64,000 nt of DNA from Desulfobulbus oligotrophicus (lineage in GTDB: Bacteria; Desulfobacterota; Desulfobulbia; Desulfobulbales; Desulfobulbaceae). Below, in pieces: positions 27,789 to 37,494 of this stretch. Below the pieces are notes generated by a model, which was given only the letters and a program-made list of their open reading frames with translations, was not told where the DNA came from and made no database searches. Position numbers and translations under genes: made by a program. How positions within the stretch are numbered: the first letter of the stretch is position 1; every line of letters begins with the position of its first letter. The stretch spans positions 601,501 through 665,500 of the forward strand of contig NZ_CP054140.1 of assembly GCF_016446285.1 (NCBI RefSeq), in the 5' to 3' direction.

Positions 27789-28801
27789 GCGAGCTAATGA
27801 CCACCACCTATTCCATGTGGCGGCTGTTCCGCAACTGCCGCATGGCCTGCAAGTGGCGCTACATCAACGAGCTGGTGCCGCTCGAGCGCGACCCCAATCT
27901 GGCCTTCGGCTCGGTCATTCACGACTGCCTGGAGTGCTGGCACGGTGAGCGAGATCTGGCCAAGGTCCTCGACCACATCGACCGGACCTATCCGAACCGG
28001 GCGCAGGACGATCATCAACAGGCCGACTGGCATCTCGCCAGGGCCATGATGAGCGCCTATGCGGAACACTACCCGGCTGAAGAGTTCGAGGTCGTCGCAC
28101 TCGAGAAGACCTTCGAAGGCCCCATCGTCAACCCGGCGACCGGGGCGACCTCGCGCAGTTTCATCCTCGCGGGGAAGGTGGACGGCATCGTCCGCCAGGA
28201 TGGCCAGTATTTCCTGCTGGAACACAAAACCGCCTCACAGATCGACGCCAGCTACCTGGAACGGCTGTGGACCGATTTCCAGATCATCCTCTACGCCTGG
28301 TACCTGGAGCAGACCCTCGGCATCACGGTCAGCGGCATCATCTACAACGTCCTGGTCAAGGCCAAGCTGCGCCAGGGCAAGGGTGAAACCGAAGCCGAAT
28401 TCGAGGCCCGCCGGGCGGAGCTGATCGCCAAGTCGAAAACCGGCAAGAGCAGCGCCAAGCGCAAGTTGCCCGAGGACGACGACACCTTCCAGCAGCGGCT
28501 CCAGGAGAAGTACCTCGAGCCGGGCATGTTCCACCGCGAGGTGCTCTACATCTCCCGCGACCAGTTCGAGGAACTGCGGGCGGAGCTGTGGGAACTCTCC
28601 AAGGCCATGCTCGACGCCCGTCGGCGCGACACCTTCTACCGCAACACAAGCTACTGCTTCCAGTACGGAAGGCCCTGCGCCTACTTCCAGCTCTGCCGCT
28701 CGGGCGGCAACCCCAACGTCATCGAAAACCATTTCCAACGGATCGCCCCGCACGAAGAGCTGCGGGACGGAGCCGGTGAAGACGCCGCTCCGGTGTTTTG
28801 A
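27785..28801 (+). CDS. PD-(D/E)XK nuclease, Cas4/RecB-like
   Basis: 338 residues. The nuclease core is 'GKVDGIVRQDGQYFLLEHKTAS' (Asp, then Glu-x-Lys, residues about 127-148). A Cys near the N-terminus ('NCRMACKW') and a C-terminal triplet ('YCFQYGRPCAYFQLC') match the iron-sulfur cluster arrangement of Cas4/AddB-type exonucleases. It probably resects phage DNA ends for recombination together with the ATPase and DUF669 genes that follow. No CRISPR genes are near, so it is not a CRISPR Cas4. Confidence 0.82.
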   Translation: MSELMTTTYSMWRLFRNCRMACKWRYINELVPLERDPNLAFGSVIHDCLECWHGERDLAKVLDHIDRTYPNRAQDDHQQADWHLARAMMSAYAEHYPAEEFEVVALEKTFEGPIVNPATGATSRSFILAGKVDGIVRQDGQYFLLEHKTASQIDASYLERLWTDFQIILYAWYLEQTLGITVSGIIYNVLVKAKLRQGKGETEAEFEARRAELIAKSKTGKSSAKRKLPEDDDTFQQRLQEKYLEPGMFHREVLYISRDQFEELRAELWELSKAMLDARRRDTFYRNTSYCFQYGRPCAYFQLCRSGGNPNVIENHFQRIAPHEELRDGAGEDAAPVF

Positions 28802-28827
28802 AATCCCAACCATAAGGAGACGAAGCC

Positions 28828-29598
28828 ATGCTTCCCAAGACCAAAAGCAAACCCAAACACACGCTCTCGGACCTCACCGCTCTGGTGTACGGCCCGAGCA
28901 AGATCGGCAAGAGCACCTGGTGCTCCAAGGCCGATGACGCACTGTTCCTGGCGACCGAGCCGGGCCTGAACGCCCTGGAGGTGTTCCAGACCCCGATCAC
29001 CTGCTGGGACGACCTCCTGCAGGCCTGCGCGGAAATCGCCGAGGGCAAGCACGAGTTCAAGACTATCGTCGTCGACACGGTGGATAACGCCTACAAGATG
29101 TGCTCGGACTACGTCTGCAAGAAATTCAAGATCGAGCACGAATCCGACCTGGGCTACGGCAAGGGCTACGCGCTGATCAACAACGAGTTCCAGCGCGTCA
29201 TCAACAAGCTGGCCTTCCTGCCCTATGGGCTGATCCTTATTTCCCACTCCCAGGAGCGGGACATCGAAACCCGGACCGGCAAACACACCCGCATCGTGCC
29301 GACGCTTCCGGAAAAGGCGCGGAAGCTGGTCACCGGCCTGGTGGACCTGATCCTGTTCTGCGACCTGGACATGAAAACCGGCGAGGACGGCAAGCCGGTC
29401 TGGCAGCGCGTGATGCGCACCAAACCCAGTCCCAACTACGACGCAGGTGACCGCACCGGCCGACTCCCCGAAGTCATCCCCCTTGATTTTCCGAGCTTCA
29501 TGAAAGCGTTCAACAACACGGCAGCCGGAGCTGCGGCGAGTGCCGCCCGGCCGAAGCCGGAGCCGACCGCGAGTGCGGCGGCGAAACCCCAACAGTAA
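28828..29598 (+). CDS. Sak4-like RecA-fold ATPase (phage recombinase)
   Basis: 256 residues. Walker A is 'VYGPSKIGKSTWC' (residues about 20-32) and a Walker B-like stretch is 'FKTIVVDTVDNAY'. 'YGLILISHSQERDIETRTGKHTRIVPTLP' is typical of the phage AAA/Sak4 family. The C-terminus is a low-complexity Ala/Pro tail. Members work as single-strand annealing or pairing proteins with a cognate SSB-like partner, here probably the next gene. Assigned by motif and context. Confidence 0.78.
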   Translation: MLPKTKSKPKHTLSDLTALVYGPSKIGKSTWCSKADDALFLATEPGLNALEVFQTPITCWDDLLQACAEIAEGKHEFKTIVVDTVDNAYKMCSDYVCKKFKIEHESDLGYGKGYALINNEFQRVINKLAFLPYGLILISHSQERDIETRTGKHTRIVPTLPEKARKLVTGLVDLILFCDLDMKTGEDGKPVWQRVMRTKPSPNYDAGDRTGRLPEVIPLDFPSFMKAFNNTAAGAAASAARPKPEPTASAAAKPQQ

Positions 29599-29610
29599 GG
29601 AGATCCGACC

Positions 29611-30084
29611 ATGGAACACTACGAAAACCAATCCAACAGCAACCTCGACCTGGCACAGTTCGACGACGCCTTCGAAACCGCCGAAGTCGAGGAGCGTGAG
29701 TTCGAGGCCGTCCCCGACGGCAAATACCAGGTCAACGTCGACCGGGTCGAACTGACTCGCGCCCAGACCTCGGGCAATCCCATGCTCAAGTGGACCCTGC
29801 GCATTCTCGCGCCGACCCACAAGGGCCGTCTGCTCTGGCGCAATAACGTCATGGCCAGCAATGAGAACATCAAGTGGCTCAAGCAGGACTTCTACACCTG
29901 CGGGCTGCAGCTTCAGAAGCTCTCCGACCTGCCGGGCCACCTCGAGCAGCTTCTCAACATCAAGCTGGAGGTGACCAAACGCACTCGCGGTGAAAACGAG
30001 AACATCTACTTCAACCGTCGCATTGTCATGGCCGACGATGCCGGGGCTCCCGGCGCGGCGATGGACGACATGATCCCGTTCTGA
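29611..30084 (+). CDS. DUF669-family SSB-like protein
   Basis: 157 residues. 'EAVPDGKYQVNVDRVELTRAQTSGNPMLKWTLRILA' followed by a Lys/Arg-rich segment fits DUF669 proteins found beside Sak4-like ATPases. The C-terminus ends in an acidic tip 'DDMIPF', like the partner-binding tail of SSB. Probably a single-strand DNA-binding protein of phage recombination. The stop overlaps the next start. Confidence 0.75.
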   Translation: MEHYENQSNSNLDLAQFDDAFETAEVEEREFEAVPDGKYQVNVDRVELTRAQTSGNPMLKWTLRILAPTHKGRLLWRNNVMASNENIKWLKQDFYTCGLQLQKLSDLPGHLEQLLNIKLEVTKRTRGENENIYFNRRIVMADDAGAPGAAMDDMIPF

Positions 30085-30566
30085 TGATGGACCGGATCAC
30101 CGTTGTCGTCGACACCCGCGAACAGGAGCCCTACAGCTTCGATAGTGACAAGGTTTCGGCGGTTCGCAAGGCGCTGCCCGCCGGTGATTACTCACTGGTC
30201 GGCCTTGAGGAACGGGTGGCGGTGGAGCGCAAATCCCTGACGGATTTCGTCTCCACCGTCATCCGGGGGCGAAAGCGGTTTCACCGCGAGCTGGAAAAGC
30301 TCTCCGCCTACGAATCCGCCTGCGTGGTTGTCGAGTGCAACTTTCGCGATCTGGTCGATGGCCGCTACCGCAGCGATGCCCACCCGCATGCGCTGATTGG
30401 AACGGTCGCCTCCATCGTCGTCGACTTCGGTGTCCCCGTCTACTTCTGCTCGGACCGGCAGGCCGCCTGCCGTTTTGTCGAGGAGTACCTGACACGTTTT
30501 CACCGGAGGATCGCGAGATGCCAAAAAGAAATGAGAGTAACCCGGCGCGACTCCGGGGAAGAATAG
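30084..30566 (+). CDS. ERCC4-domain nuclease
   Basis: 160 residues of the XPF/ERCC4 nuclease fold: 'VVVDTREQEPYSF', 'LPAGDYSLVG' and the signature 'VAVERKSLTDF' (ERKxxxD). There is no helicase or HhH domain, as in small phage-borne forms. It probably cuts branched or flap DNA during replication and recombination. It overlaps the RecD2-like gene by 49 bases. Confidence 0.85.
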   Translation: MMDRITVVVDTREQEPYSFDSDKVSAVRKALPAGDYSLVGLEERVAVERKSLTDFVSTVIRGRKRFHRELEKLSAYESACVVVECNFRDLVDGRYRSDAHPHALIGTVASIVVDFGVPVYFCSDRQAACRFVEEYLTRFHRRIARCQKEMRVTRRDSGEE

Positions 30567-32746
30567 AGCGCGTTTACTATGCCGGACCCAAGTTCTCCGC
30601 AGGCCGACTGCTCACCCCGACCGGTGAGGAAGTCCAGTTCGCGGGCAATTTGTTCGCCCGGGAAAATCAGCCTGTGGTCCTGCTCGGGTCGTGGTCCACC
30701 CATCCCAAATACGGCCGTCAGTTCAAGGTCGACGGGATGGAGCACGACCTCGAACTCGATCCGGAGGGGCTGATCCACTATCTGGCCAACCATCCAGAGA
30801 TCAAGGGCATTGGTCCGGTCAAGGCCAGATTGATCGTCGAGAGCTTCGGCGACGCCTTTGAAGAAACCCTTCTGAATGACCCCGAGCGCATCGCGCTCAA
30901 GGCTCGACTGCCTCTGGACGCGGCCCGGCGGCTGCGTGACGAATGGTTGAAGAACCGCAGCGTCAACACCGTCATGGCCTGGCTGTCGGCATTCGGCCTG
31001 ACCCATCATCAGGTCACCACCCTGGTCGAAAGACTCGGCGGCAACTGCCTCGATATCCTGAAGGAAGACCCGTACATCCTCATTCGGGAGATCCGGGGAT
31101 TCGGCTTCAAGAAGGTCGACAAGATTGCCCGCAAGCTGGGAACCCCCAAGGACCATACCCCTCGTATCCGCGCTGGGTTGAATTTCTGCGTCCGTGAAGC
31201 CCTGGACAATGGCCACTGCTGGATCGAATACGAAGATCTGGTGGACCAGGCCAATCTGCTGCTGGTCATGGATGCCCTGGACAGCCGGGTCCGTATCGAG
31301 AGCGCCCTCGACGCGCTCATCGAAGAACAGACGCTTTCCTGCGATTCCCACGGCGGGCGTTTCGTGGTCGCTCTGCCCGAGATCGTCCGCATGGAGCGGG
31401 AGCTGGCCTCGCTGTTCGGTCAGGCCGAAACACCCAACCCGCATTTCCACTCCGTCAAGAAACTCGATGCTCTGATTCGGCGCTGCGCGGCGACGCTGAA
31501 CGAGAAGCAGCTCGACGCGGTCCGCTCGGCCCTCAATCACAGCATCAGCCTGATCTCGGGTGGAGCCGGTTCGGGCAAGAGCTACACCATTTCGGTCATC
31601 AACACCATCTGCGAGGAGAGCGATCTGGAGGTCGTGCTCGCCGCGCCGACCGGCAAGGCGGCCAAGCGCCTGGAGGAAGTCAGCGGTCGCAGCGGCACCA
31701 CCATTCACCGCCTGCTCGGCTATGACGGCAAGGGTTTCTCCCGCAGCAAGGAGAACCCCATCGATGCCGACGTCCTGGTGGTCGACGAGTTTTCGATGGT
31801 CGACGTGCCGCTGGCCTGGCACCTGTTCGAGGCGGTCGATTTGTCGCGGACCACGGTGCTGCTGGTCGGGGACCACAACCAGCTTCCGCCGGTGGGACCC
31901 GGAAACATACTGCGCGATCTGATCCAGACACGCGCCATCCCCACGGTCATCCTCGACAAGGTCGTGCGCCAGGCTGGCGTCCTCAAGGAGAACTGCACCG
32001 CCGTTCTCAAGGGCGAGGTGTGCAAGACCAGCGAGGCGTCGGTGGCCGGATGCCGGGATTGGTACCTGGTGGATCAGTTCACCGATCCGATGGCTGCACG
32101 CTCGTTCCTGCTGGAGCTGTTTCAGGAGCGGCTCGACGCCCTGGGTTTCGACATCATCAAGGACGTGCAGGTGCTGACGCCGACCCACAAGGGGCCGCTC
32201 GGCACCAAGGAATTGAACGAGGAACTGCAGCGGCTCATCCAGCGAAAACTCTGGAACACCGAAGTACCGCCGGTCGCCATGGGCCGCCGCGCCCCGTTTC
32301 TCAAGCACGACAAGGTCATCCAGACCCGGAACAACTACGACCTGAACGTGATGAACGGTGCCATCGGCTATGTGGTCGATGTCCTCGCGAACGGCACCCT
32401 GGTCATCGACTTCGACGGCATGCCCGTGGAGATGGAAAAGGGTTCGCCCGACCTTCAGGACCTGCAGCTCGCCTATGCGCTCACCATCCACAAAACCCAG
32501 GGGTCCGAATTCCCCTGCGCCGTGGTGGTGGTCCACAAGGCGCATTCCTTCATGCACCACCGCAATCTGCTCTACACCGGGGTGACCCGCGCCCGGCGCA
32601 CCGCCATTGTCCTGGGCGACCATTGGGGCATCCAGAATTGCGCCAAGCGTTGCCAGGTGGATGACCGTCGGACCTTTCTGCCCCTGTTTCTGGACGCCGC
32701 CCAGCACGCGGAGGCCGATTTCGCCCGTGTCGCGGAGGCCGAATGA
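30518..32746 (+). CDS. RecD2-like DNA helicase
   Basis: 742 residues from ATG 30518, preceded by GGAGG inside the previous gene. An N-terminal OB-like region and helix-hairpin-helix repeats ('IKGIGPVKARLIVESFG', 'IRGFGFKKVDKIARKLG') precede the superfamily 1 core: Walker A 'ISGGAGSGKSYTI', Walker B 'VLVVDEFSMVD', 'LVGDHNQLPPVGPG', and C-terminal 'ALTIHKTQGSEFPCAVVV' and 'LYTGVTRARR'. A 5'-3' helicase for phage replication or repair. The antisense frame is also open for most of its length but is not coding. Confidence 0.9.
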   Translation: MPKRNESNPARLRGRIERVYYAGPKFSAGRLLTPTGEEVQFAGNLFARENQPVVLLGSWSTHPKYGRQFKVDGMEHDLELDPEGLIHYLANHPEIKGIGPVKARLIVESFGDAFEETLLNDPERIALKARLPLDAARRLRDEWLKNRSVNTVMAWLSAFGLTHHQVTTLVERLGGNCLDILKEDPYILIREIRGFGFKKVDKIARKLGTPKDHTPRIRAGLNFCVREALDNGHCWIEYEDLVDQANLLLVMDALDSRVRIESALDALIEEQTLSCDSHGGRFVVALPEIVRMERELASLFGQAETPNPHFHSVKKLDALIRRCAATLNEKQLDAVRSALNHSISLISGGAGSGKSYTISVINTICEESDLEVVLAAPTGKAAKRLEEVSGRSGTTIHRLLGYDGKGFSRSKENPIDADVLVVDEFSMVDVPLAWHLFEAVDLSRTTVLLVGDHNQLPPVGPGNILRDLIQTRAIPTVILDKVVRQAGVLKENCTAVLKGEVCKTSEASVAGCRDWYLVDQFTDPMAARSFLLELFQERLDALGFDIIKDVQVLTPTHKGPLGTKELNEELQRLIQRKLWNTEVPPVAMGRRAPFLKHDKVIQTRNNYDLNVMNGAIGYVVDVLANGTLVIDFDGMPVEMEKGSPDLQDLQLAYALTIHKTQGSEFPCAVVVVHKAHSFMHHRNLLYTGVTRARRTAIVLGDHWGIQNCAKRCQVDDRRTFLPLFLDAAQHAEADFARVAEAE

Positions 32747-35700
32747 GTATGGGCGGAACGGATAACGTCAGGGAGTATTACCGGCACGTCACCGAGATGG
32801 ACATCGGTGACGTGGCCCGGGAACTCCTGCCGGGACGGATCACCCAGGAGACCGGCCAGCGCTTGATGTGCGACTGCCCCAACCATCAGAGCCAGTCGCG
32901 TCTGTCGCTGCACGTGATGCTCGACAAGCAGGGCTGGTACTGCTTCGGCTGCGGAGTCGGCGGTGATGTGCTGCAGCTCGTTGAGTTCATTCAGACGGGC
33001 TCGGTCACCGCCGGGCAATCCGGTCCGATGCCGGACAGCCACCGTCAGGCCCGGGACTATCTCGCCAAGAAGGCGGGCTTGCCGCCGCTGTCGCGCTATG
33101 GCCTCAGCCAGGAGCGTCTCGCCCAGACGGAGGCCGACCGCGCCTTCGAACTGCGGGTCAAGGACGCGCTGACCTCGCTGGCCAGGCTTTACCACGCCAG
33201 ACTCAAAGAGTCGCCGGAGGTCCTCGACTGGCTGAAATCCAAATACGCCCTGAGCGAGGAGACCATCGACGATCTCCTGATCGGCTACGCGGACAACGCG
33301 TCCGGCGCGGTCGCCCAACTGACCGGGGGTGAGGACGGTTTCTCCAAGCGGGAGCTCGCCGCCACCGGCGCTTTCCGTCCCACCAGCCAGGACGGCCTGA
33401 CGCCATTTTTCGAGCGCCGGATCGTCTTTCCCTACTGGAGCCGTGGCCGGGTGGTGTTCATGATCGGCCGCAAGACGCCGTGGACCCCGGACGTTGGCTG
33501 GGAGCAAGGGAAATACAAGAAACTGCCGGTTCACGACGAACACCAACGGCCTTACGTCGCCGACTTCATCAACAACGCGCTGCTGTTCAACGAGGACTGC
33601 CTGCTGGCGAGGCCCGGCAAGGTGATCATCACCGAGGGGGTGACCGATTGCTTGGCGCTGATGCAACTGGGCCTGCCCACCGTATCTCCGGTCACCGTCC
33701 GCATCCGGGCCGCCGATTGGGAGCGCCTGATCCCCAAGCTGCGCGGCGTCGAAACTGTCTACATCTGCCAGGACAACGAACTCTCCCAGGCCGGTCTCAA
33801 AGGGGCGCTGCAAACCGCTCGCACCCTGGCCGAACACAAAATCGACACCCGCCTGGTGACGCTGCCCTTGTCGGAGACACAGCTCTCGGCCCGGCAGGAG
33901 CTGACCGAACGCTTCGGCCTGACGGCAAGCGTGGGGCCGAAGGAGCTGGCCAAGCTACTGGCGGGACGTCCCGCCGAGGAAATCCAGGCGGCCGAGGCGC
34001 TTCTCGCCATCGCCAAGATCGACGTCAACGATTACATTGCCGCCGGGCATACCCTGGAGGATTTCGAACGCCTGCTCGCCGAAGCCAGCACGCCCATCGA
34101 ATTTGGTGTGCGCTCGTTGCCCGAGGGCGCTGAAGAGGAAGAACGCAACCGCCTGCTTGAACCGGTCCTGGGGGAAATTTCCGAACAGTCGCCGCTGGAA
34201 CAGGCACGCCTGCTGAAGCTGGTGCAGGAGCGCATCGGCGGTGGTGTTTCCATGGCCACCCTGAAGGAACAGATCCGCGCCATCCAGAAGGACCGCAAGG
34301 TCGAGTTCCGCAACGAAAAGAAAAAGGCCAAGCGGATGTCCGGCGCAATGCCCGGATCATGCCGCGCCCGGGTCGACGAGGTGCTGATCGACACGGAGCT
34401 GGAGAACGGCGCTCCCGACTACACCTTGGCAGCCGAGGCGGCCTACGACTGGTTTACCGCCAACGGTGCCCAGTTCTTTCATACCCTGCAGGGTGAGCCG
34501 TTCATGTATTTCGACAACGCCATCTACTGGATGGATTCGCCAGACCGGGGCCGAAAGCGCCACTACGCGGCCATGCTCTACAAGCACACGGGCATGGTGC
34601 CGACATCCAACGGCGGACGGACATTTTTCGAGGTGTTACCCAGCCTGGCCATGATCCGTGGCCAGGTGCGCGACCATTTCTCCTGGCTGCATACCGATGT
34701 GGCTTCCTACACCGTCTATTTCAACCTGAACAATCCGGAGCACGAGATCGCCAAGATCACCCCGGACGAAATTCAGATCATGAAGAATGGCGGCAACGAG
34801 GACGGCATCATCCTGGACGGCTCGCGCAAGATGAAGCCGCTGAAATTCCTGCCCGACGCCGACCTCGAAGAGGCGGACCGGCTCCTGGTCGATCTGCTGG
34901 TGGGCAACATGACCTGTCCACAAGGAGATCGCTTTCTCATCCTTTCCTGGCTCTCCTGTTTCTTGCTGATCGACTTCGCCGGGACGCGGCCCATGACCCG
35001 CTTCGAGGGCTCGGCCGGATCGGGCAAGACCACTGCCAGCAAGATCACGTCGACGCTGCTTTACGGCGAGCCCCAGCACAAGAAGGCCACCGACGCGGCG
35101 AACTACACCGACGGCTCGCAGAACCCGCTCATCGTCCTCGACAACATCGAGGTCAAGCAGATGACCGAGGATCTGACCACCTTCATGCTGACCAGCATCA
35201 CCGGTATCGCCAAGGAGAAACGCAAGAGCGGCACCGACAGCGAGACCATCACCGAGCGGACCAAGTGCCTGCTGAACACCACCGGCATCGAGCCGCTGTG
35301 CGGAGAGCTTTCGGAGATTCTGTCGAGGTCCTTCGTCATCAACTTCGACCTCGCCAACCAGGCCAGCGACTGCTTTCTAGAGTCGGAGGTCATCTCCGCC
35401 ATCCAGCAGAACCGGGACCTGATCATCTCGGCCATTATGAAGCGGACCAGCCATGTGTTGGCGATGATCCGGGACGGAGCCCAGAAACAGGTCATGCGCC
35501 TGCTGCACCGAACCATGCCGACCCATGGCAAGCGCCGGTGCAACGATTATCTGAGCCTGATGTACCTGATGATGCTGGCCGGGTCCGAGGAACACGAGGT
35601 GACCAGCGGACTCGAGGACCTGAGCCCGCTGTTCATCGAGCAGATCCATTCCATCAACGACACCAGCCAGGAGATGGCGCGGGAGTCGAACCCCATTGCC

Positions 35701-36054
35701 ACGGCGTTGGCGTCGCTCTTCCATGCCTACCGGAACGCGGTGGAGCTGGACGAGAAAGCCCGCTACGGCGAGGACGACCGGGCAAACCACGTGGTGGGGT
35801 TCATCGAACGCTACCAGGTGAGGTTCGAGAACGAGAACACCATGGAGCCGGTGTCGGCGGGACGGCTGCTCGCGGCGCTGCGCAGGGTCGGCCGGGAATT
35901 CAACCTCGAATTCGAATACAAGAAGCCCGCCCAGCTCGGTCGGCGCATCAGCAACGACCTGGACGTCATCCGGGACGCCGGGTTCGACATCGACCGGCAG
36001 CGCAACACCCACACCAAAAACTTCGAGTATCGCATCGGTAGCAGAGGTGTTTAA
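32743..36054 (+). CDS. Primase-helicase fusion (CHC2 zinc finger, Toprim, P-loop ATPase)
   Basis: 1103 residues. A DnaG-type zinc finger (Cys-rich 'CDCPNHQS' and 'WYCFGCGVGGDVLQLVEF', about residues 42-80) leads to a Toprim-like core ('VIITEGVTDCLALMQLG', 'VYICQDNELSQAG'), where the usual DxD reads Asp-Asn-Glu. The C-terminal half has a P-loop 'FEGSAGSGKTTASKI' (about residue 765) and 'NPLIVLDNIEV', resembling phage/plasmid helicases. It probably primes and unwinds phage DNA, doing the job of separate DnaG and DnaB. It overlaps the RecD2-like gene by four bases. Confidence 0.85.
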   Translation: MSMGGTDNVREYYRHVTEMDIGDVARELLPGRITQETGQRLMCDCPNHQSQSRLSLHVMLDKQGWYCFGCGVGGDVLQLVEFIQTGSVTAGQSGPMPDSHRQARDYLAKKAGLPPLSRYGLSQERLAQTEADRAFELRVKDALTSLARLYHARLKESPEVLDWLKSKYALSEETIDDLLIGYADNASGAVAQLTGGEDGFSKRELAATGAFRPTSQDGLTPFFERRIVFPYWSRGRVVFMIGRKTPWTPDVGWEQGKYKKLPVHDEHQRPYVADFINNALLFNEDCLLARPGKVIITEGVTDCLALMQLGLPTVSPVTVRIRAADWERLIPKLRGVETVYICQDNELSQAGLKGALQTARTLAEHKIDTRLVTLPLSETQLSARQELTERFGLTASVGPKELAKLLAGRPAEEIQAAEALLAIAKIDVNDYIAAGHTLEDFERLLAEASTPIEFGVRSLPEGAEEEERNRLLEPVLGEISEQSPLEQARLLKLVQERIGGGVSMATLKEQIRAIQKDRKVEFRNEKKKAKRMSGAMPGSCRARVDEVLIDTELENGAPDYTLAAEAAYDWFTANGAQFFHTLQGEPFMYFDNAIYWMDSPDRGRKRHYAAMLYKHTGMVPTSNGGRTFFEVLPSLAMIRGQVRDHFSWLHTDVASYTVYFNLNNPEHEIAKITPDEIQIMKNGGNEDGIILDGSRKMKPLKFLPDADLEEADRLLVDLLVGNMTCPQGDRFLILSWLSCFLLIDFAGTRPMTRFEGSAGSGKTTASKITSTLLYGEPQHKKATDAANYTDGSQNPLIVLDNIEVKQMTEDLTTFMLTSITGIAKEKRKSGTDSETITERTKCLLNTTGIEPLCGELSEILSRSFVINFDLANQASDCFLESEVISAIQQNRDLIISAIMKRTSHVLAMIRDGAQKQVMRLLHRTMPTHGKRRCNDYLSLMYLMMLAGSEEHEVTSGLEDLSPLFIEQIHSINDTSQEMARESNPIATALASLFHAYRNAVELDEKARYGEDDRANHVVGFIERYQVRFENENTMEPVSAGRLLAALRRVGREFNLEFEYKKPAQLGRRISNDLDVIRDAGFDIDRQRNTHTKNFEYRIGSRGV

Positions 36055-36075
36055 CGAGACATTTTCTCTTTTAGA

Positions 36076-36111
36076 TTGACTTTCAGGCCGCCTATGCCTA
36101 TATTAAAGGCA
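36076..36111 (+). promoter_or_regulatory. Host sigma70 promoter of the RloAB-like pair
   Basis: TTGACT (36076-36081), exactly 17 bases, TATATT (36099-36104). An inverted repeat TGCCT-N7-AGGCA (36095-36111) is centred on the -10 and could be an operator. The neighbouring late genes use the bipartite motif instead, so this pair can be expressed in the lysogen. Confidence 0.78.
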
Positions 36112-36147
36112 TGATAAAGCGAATATTTCACTTTAGGAGGCGGTAAG

Positions 36148-37494
36148 ATGATAGTCAGTTTCTCACTCGAAAACTGGATGTCCTTCCGCAACCAGGTCAC
36201 ATTTTCGATGGTCGCCAGCAGGGAGCGCCAGCATGGAGACAGGGTTCCCAAGCTCGGCAAGTACCAGACGAGAGTTCTTCCGGTTGCGGCAATTTACGGC
36301 GGCAACGCGTCGGGCAAGACCAACTTTTTCAAGGCCCTGAGTTTCGCCAAGGCGCTGGTCGTCAAGGGCACCCAGCCCGACAGCCTGATTCCTGTCGAGC
36401 CGTTCCGGCTGGACGCCAAGGTGGCCGATCAGCCGTCACGGTTTGGCTTCGAGCTGCTGATCGACGAGATCATTTACGAGTTCAGCTTCGCGGTGACCCG
36501 CAAGGCGGTTCTGGAAGAGAAGCTGGTGGCCATAACCAGTACCAGTGAAAAGGTGCTCTACCACCGTCGGGACGGAAAGCCCAACTTCGATGATTCCCTG
36601 GCCAAGGACCAGTTCCTCCAGTTCGCCTTCAAAGGGACCCGGGACAACCAACTCTTTCTGACCAACTCGGTCTCCCAGAAGGTCGACAATTTCCGGCCGG
36701 TCTACGACTGGTTCAAGGACACGCTCGAGCTGGTCGCGCCCGATTCTCGCTTCGAACCTTTCGAGCAGTTCCTCGACGAGGGGCATCCGCTCTATTCGAC
36801 CATGAACGAGATGCTGCCGCAGCTCGACACCGGCATCGCGCACCTGGGTGGCGAGGAGATCCCTTTCGAGAACATTCCGCTGCCCGAGCCACTGAAGACC
36901 AAGCTGCAGGAAGACGTCAAGGAAGGCATGACCGTTCGTCTGCTGACCGAGCCGATCAACGAGCGATTTGTGGTGACCCGCAAAGGTGGTGAACTGATCG
37001 CCAAGAAGCTGGTGACCTACCATCCGAAGGCGGACGGCACGGAAGCCAAGTTCGAGATCCGTCAGGAGTCGGACGGCTCACAGCGGGTAATCGATCTGCT
37101 GCCCGCGTTTCTTGAGCTGTCGGCCCAGGTCTCAAAGAAGGTCTACGTGATCGACGAGGTCGACCGTAGCCTGCACACGCTGCTGACACGCAGATTGCTC
37201 GAAGCGTACCTCGCCAATTGCTCCACGGAAACCAGAACGCAGTTGCTGTTGACCACCCATGACGTGCTGCTCATGGATCAGCAACTCCTGCGCCGTGACG
37301 AGATGTGGGTCGCCGAAAGAGATGCCACCGGAGCTTCGAATCTGCTCTCCTTCAGCGAGTACAAGGATGTCCGATACGACAAGGACATCCGCAAGAGCTA
37401 CCTGCAGGGGCGACTGGGTGGAATTCCCCGGATTCTCTTGGGAGGCGCTTTGACCAATCCCTGCCTCACCGAGGAAAGTGAGGGGGATGACTGA
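36148..37494 (+). CDS. AAA15-family ATPase, RloA/AbiLi-like defence component
   Basis: 448 residues of ABC/SMC-like ATPase. '[17 protein letters not shown]' opens the fold; Walker A is '[16 protein letters not shown]', Walker B '[12 protein letters not shown]', and the H-loop is '[12 protein letters not shown]'. The partner gene overlaps its stop, the RloA-RloB arrangement also seen in AbiL phage-exclusion systems. Preceded by AGGAGG and its own sigma70 promoter. Inferred job: sensing infection and activating the RloB partner against competing phages. Confidence 0.83.
   Translation: MIVSFSLENWMSFRNQVTFSMVASRERQHGDRVPKLGKYQTRVLPVAAIYGGNASGKTNFFKALSFAKALVVKGTQPDSLIPVEPFRLDAKVADQPSRFGFELLIDEIIYEFSFAVTRKAVLEEKLVAITSTSEKVLYHRRDGKPNFDDSLAKDQFLQFAFKGTRDNQLFLTNSVSQKVDNFRPVYDWFKDTLELVAPDSRFEPFEQFLDEGHPLYSTMNEMLPQLDTGIAHLGGEEIPFENIPLPEPLKTKLQEDVKEGMTVRLLTEPINERFVVTRKGGELIAKKLVTYHPKADGTEAKFEIRQESDGSQRVIDLLPAFLELSAQVSKKVYVIDEVDRSLHTLLTRRLLEAYLANCSTETRTQLLLTTHDVLLMDQQLLRRDEMWVAERDATGASNLLSFSEYKDVRYDKDIRKSYLQGRLGGIPRILLGGALTNPCLTEESEGDD

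Noticed and set aside
30500-32707. 735-residue open frame antisense to the RecD2-like gene
   Set aside because: The sense strand has clear helicase motifs; long antisense frames are expected in GC-rich coding DNA with strong third-position bias. The same applies to 48252-50375, 51734-53746 and 57948-60587.
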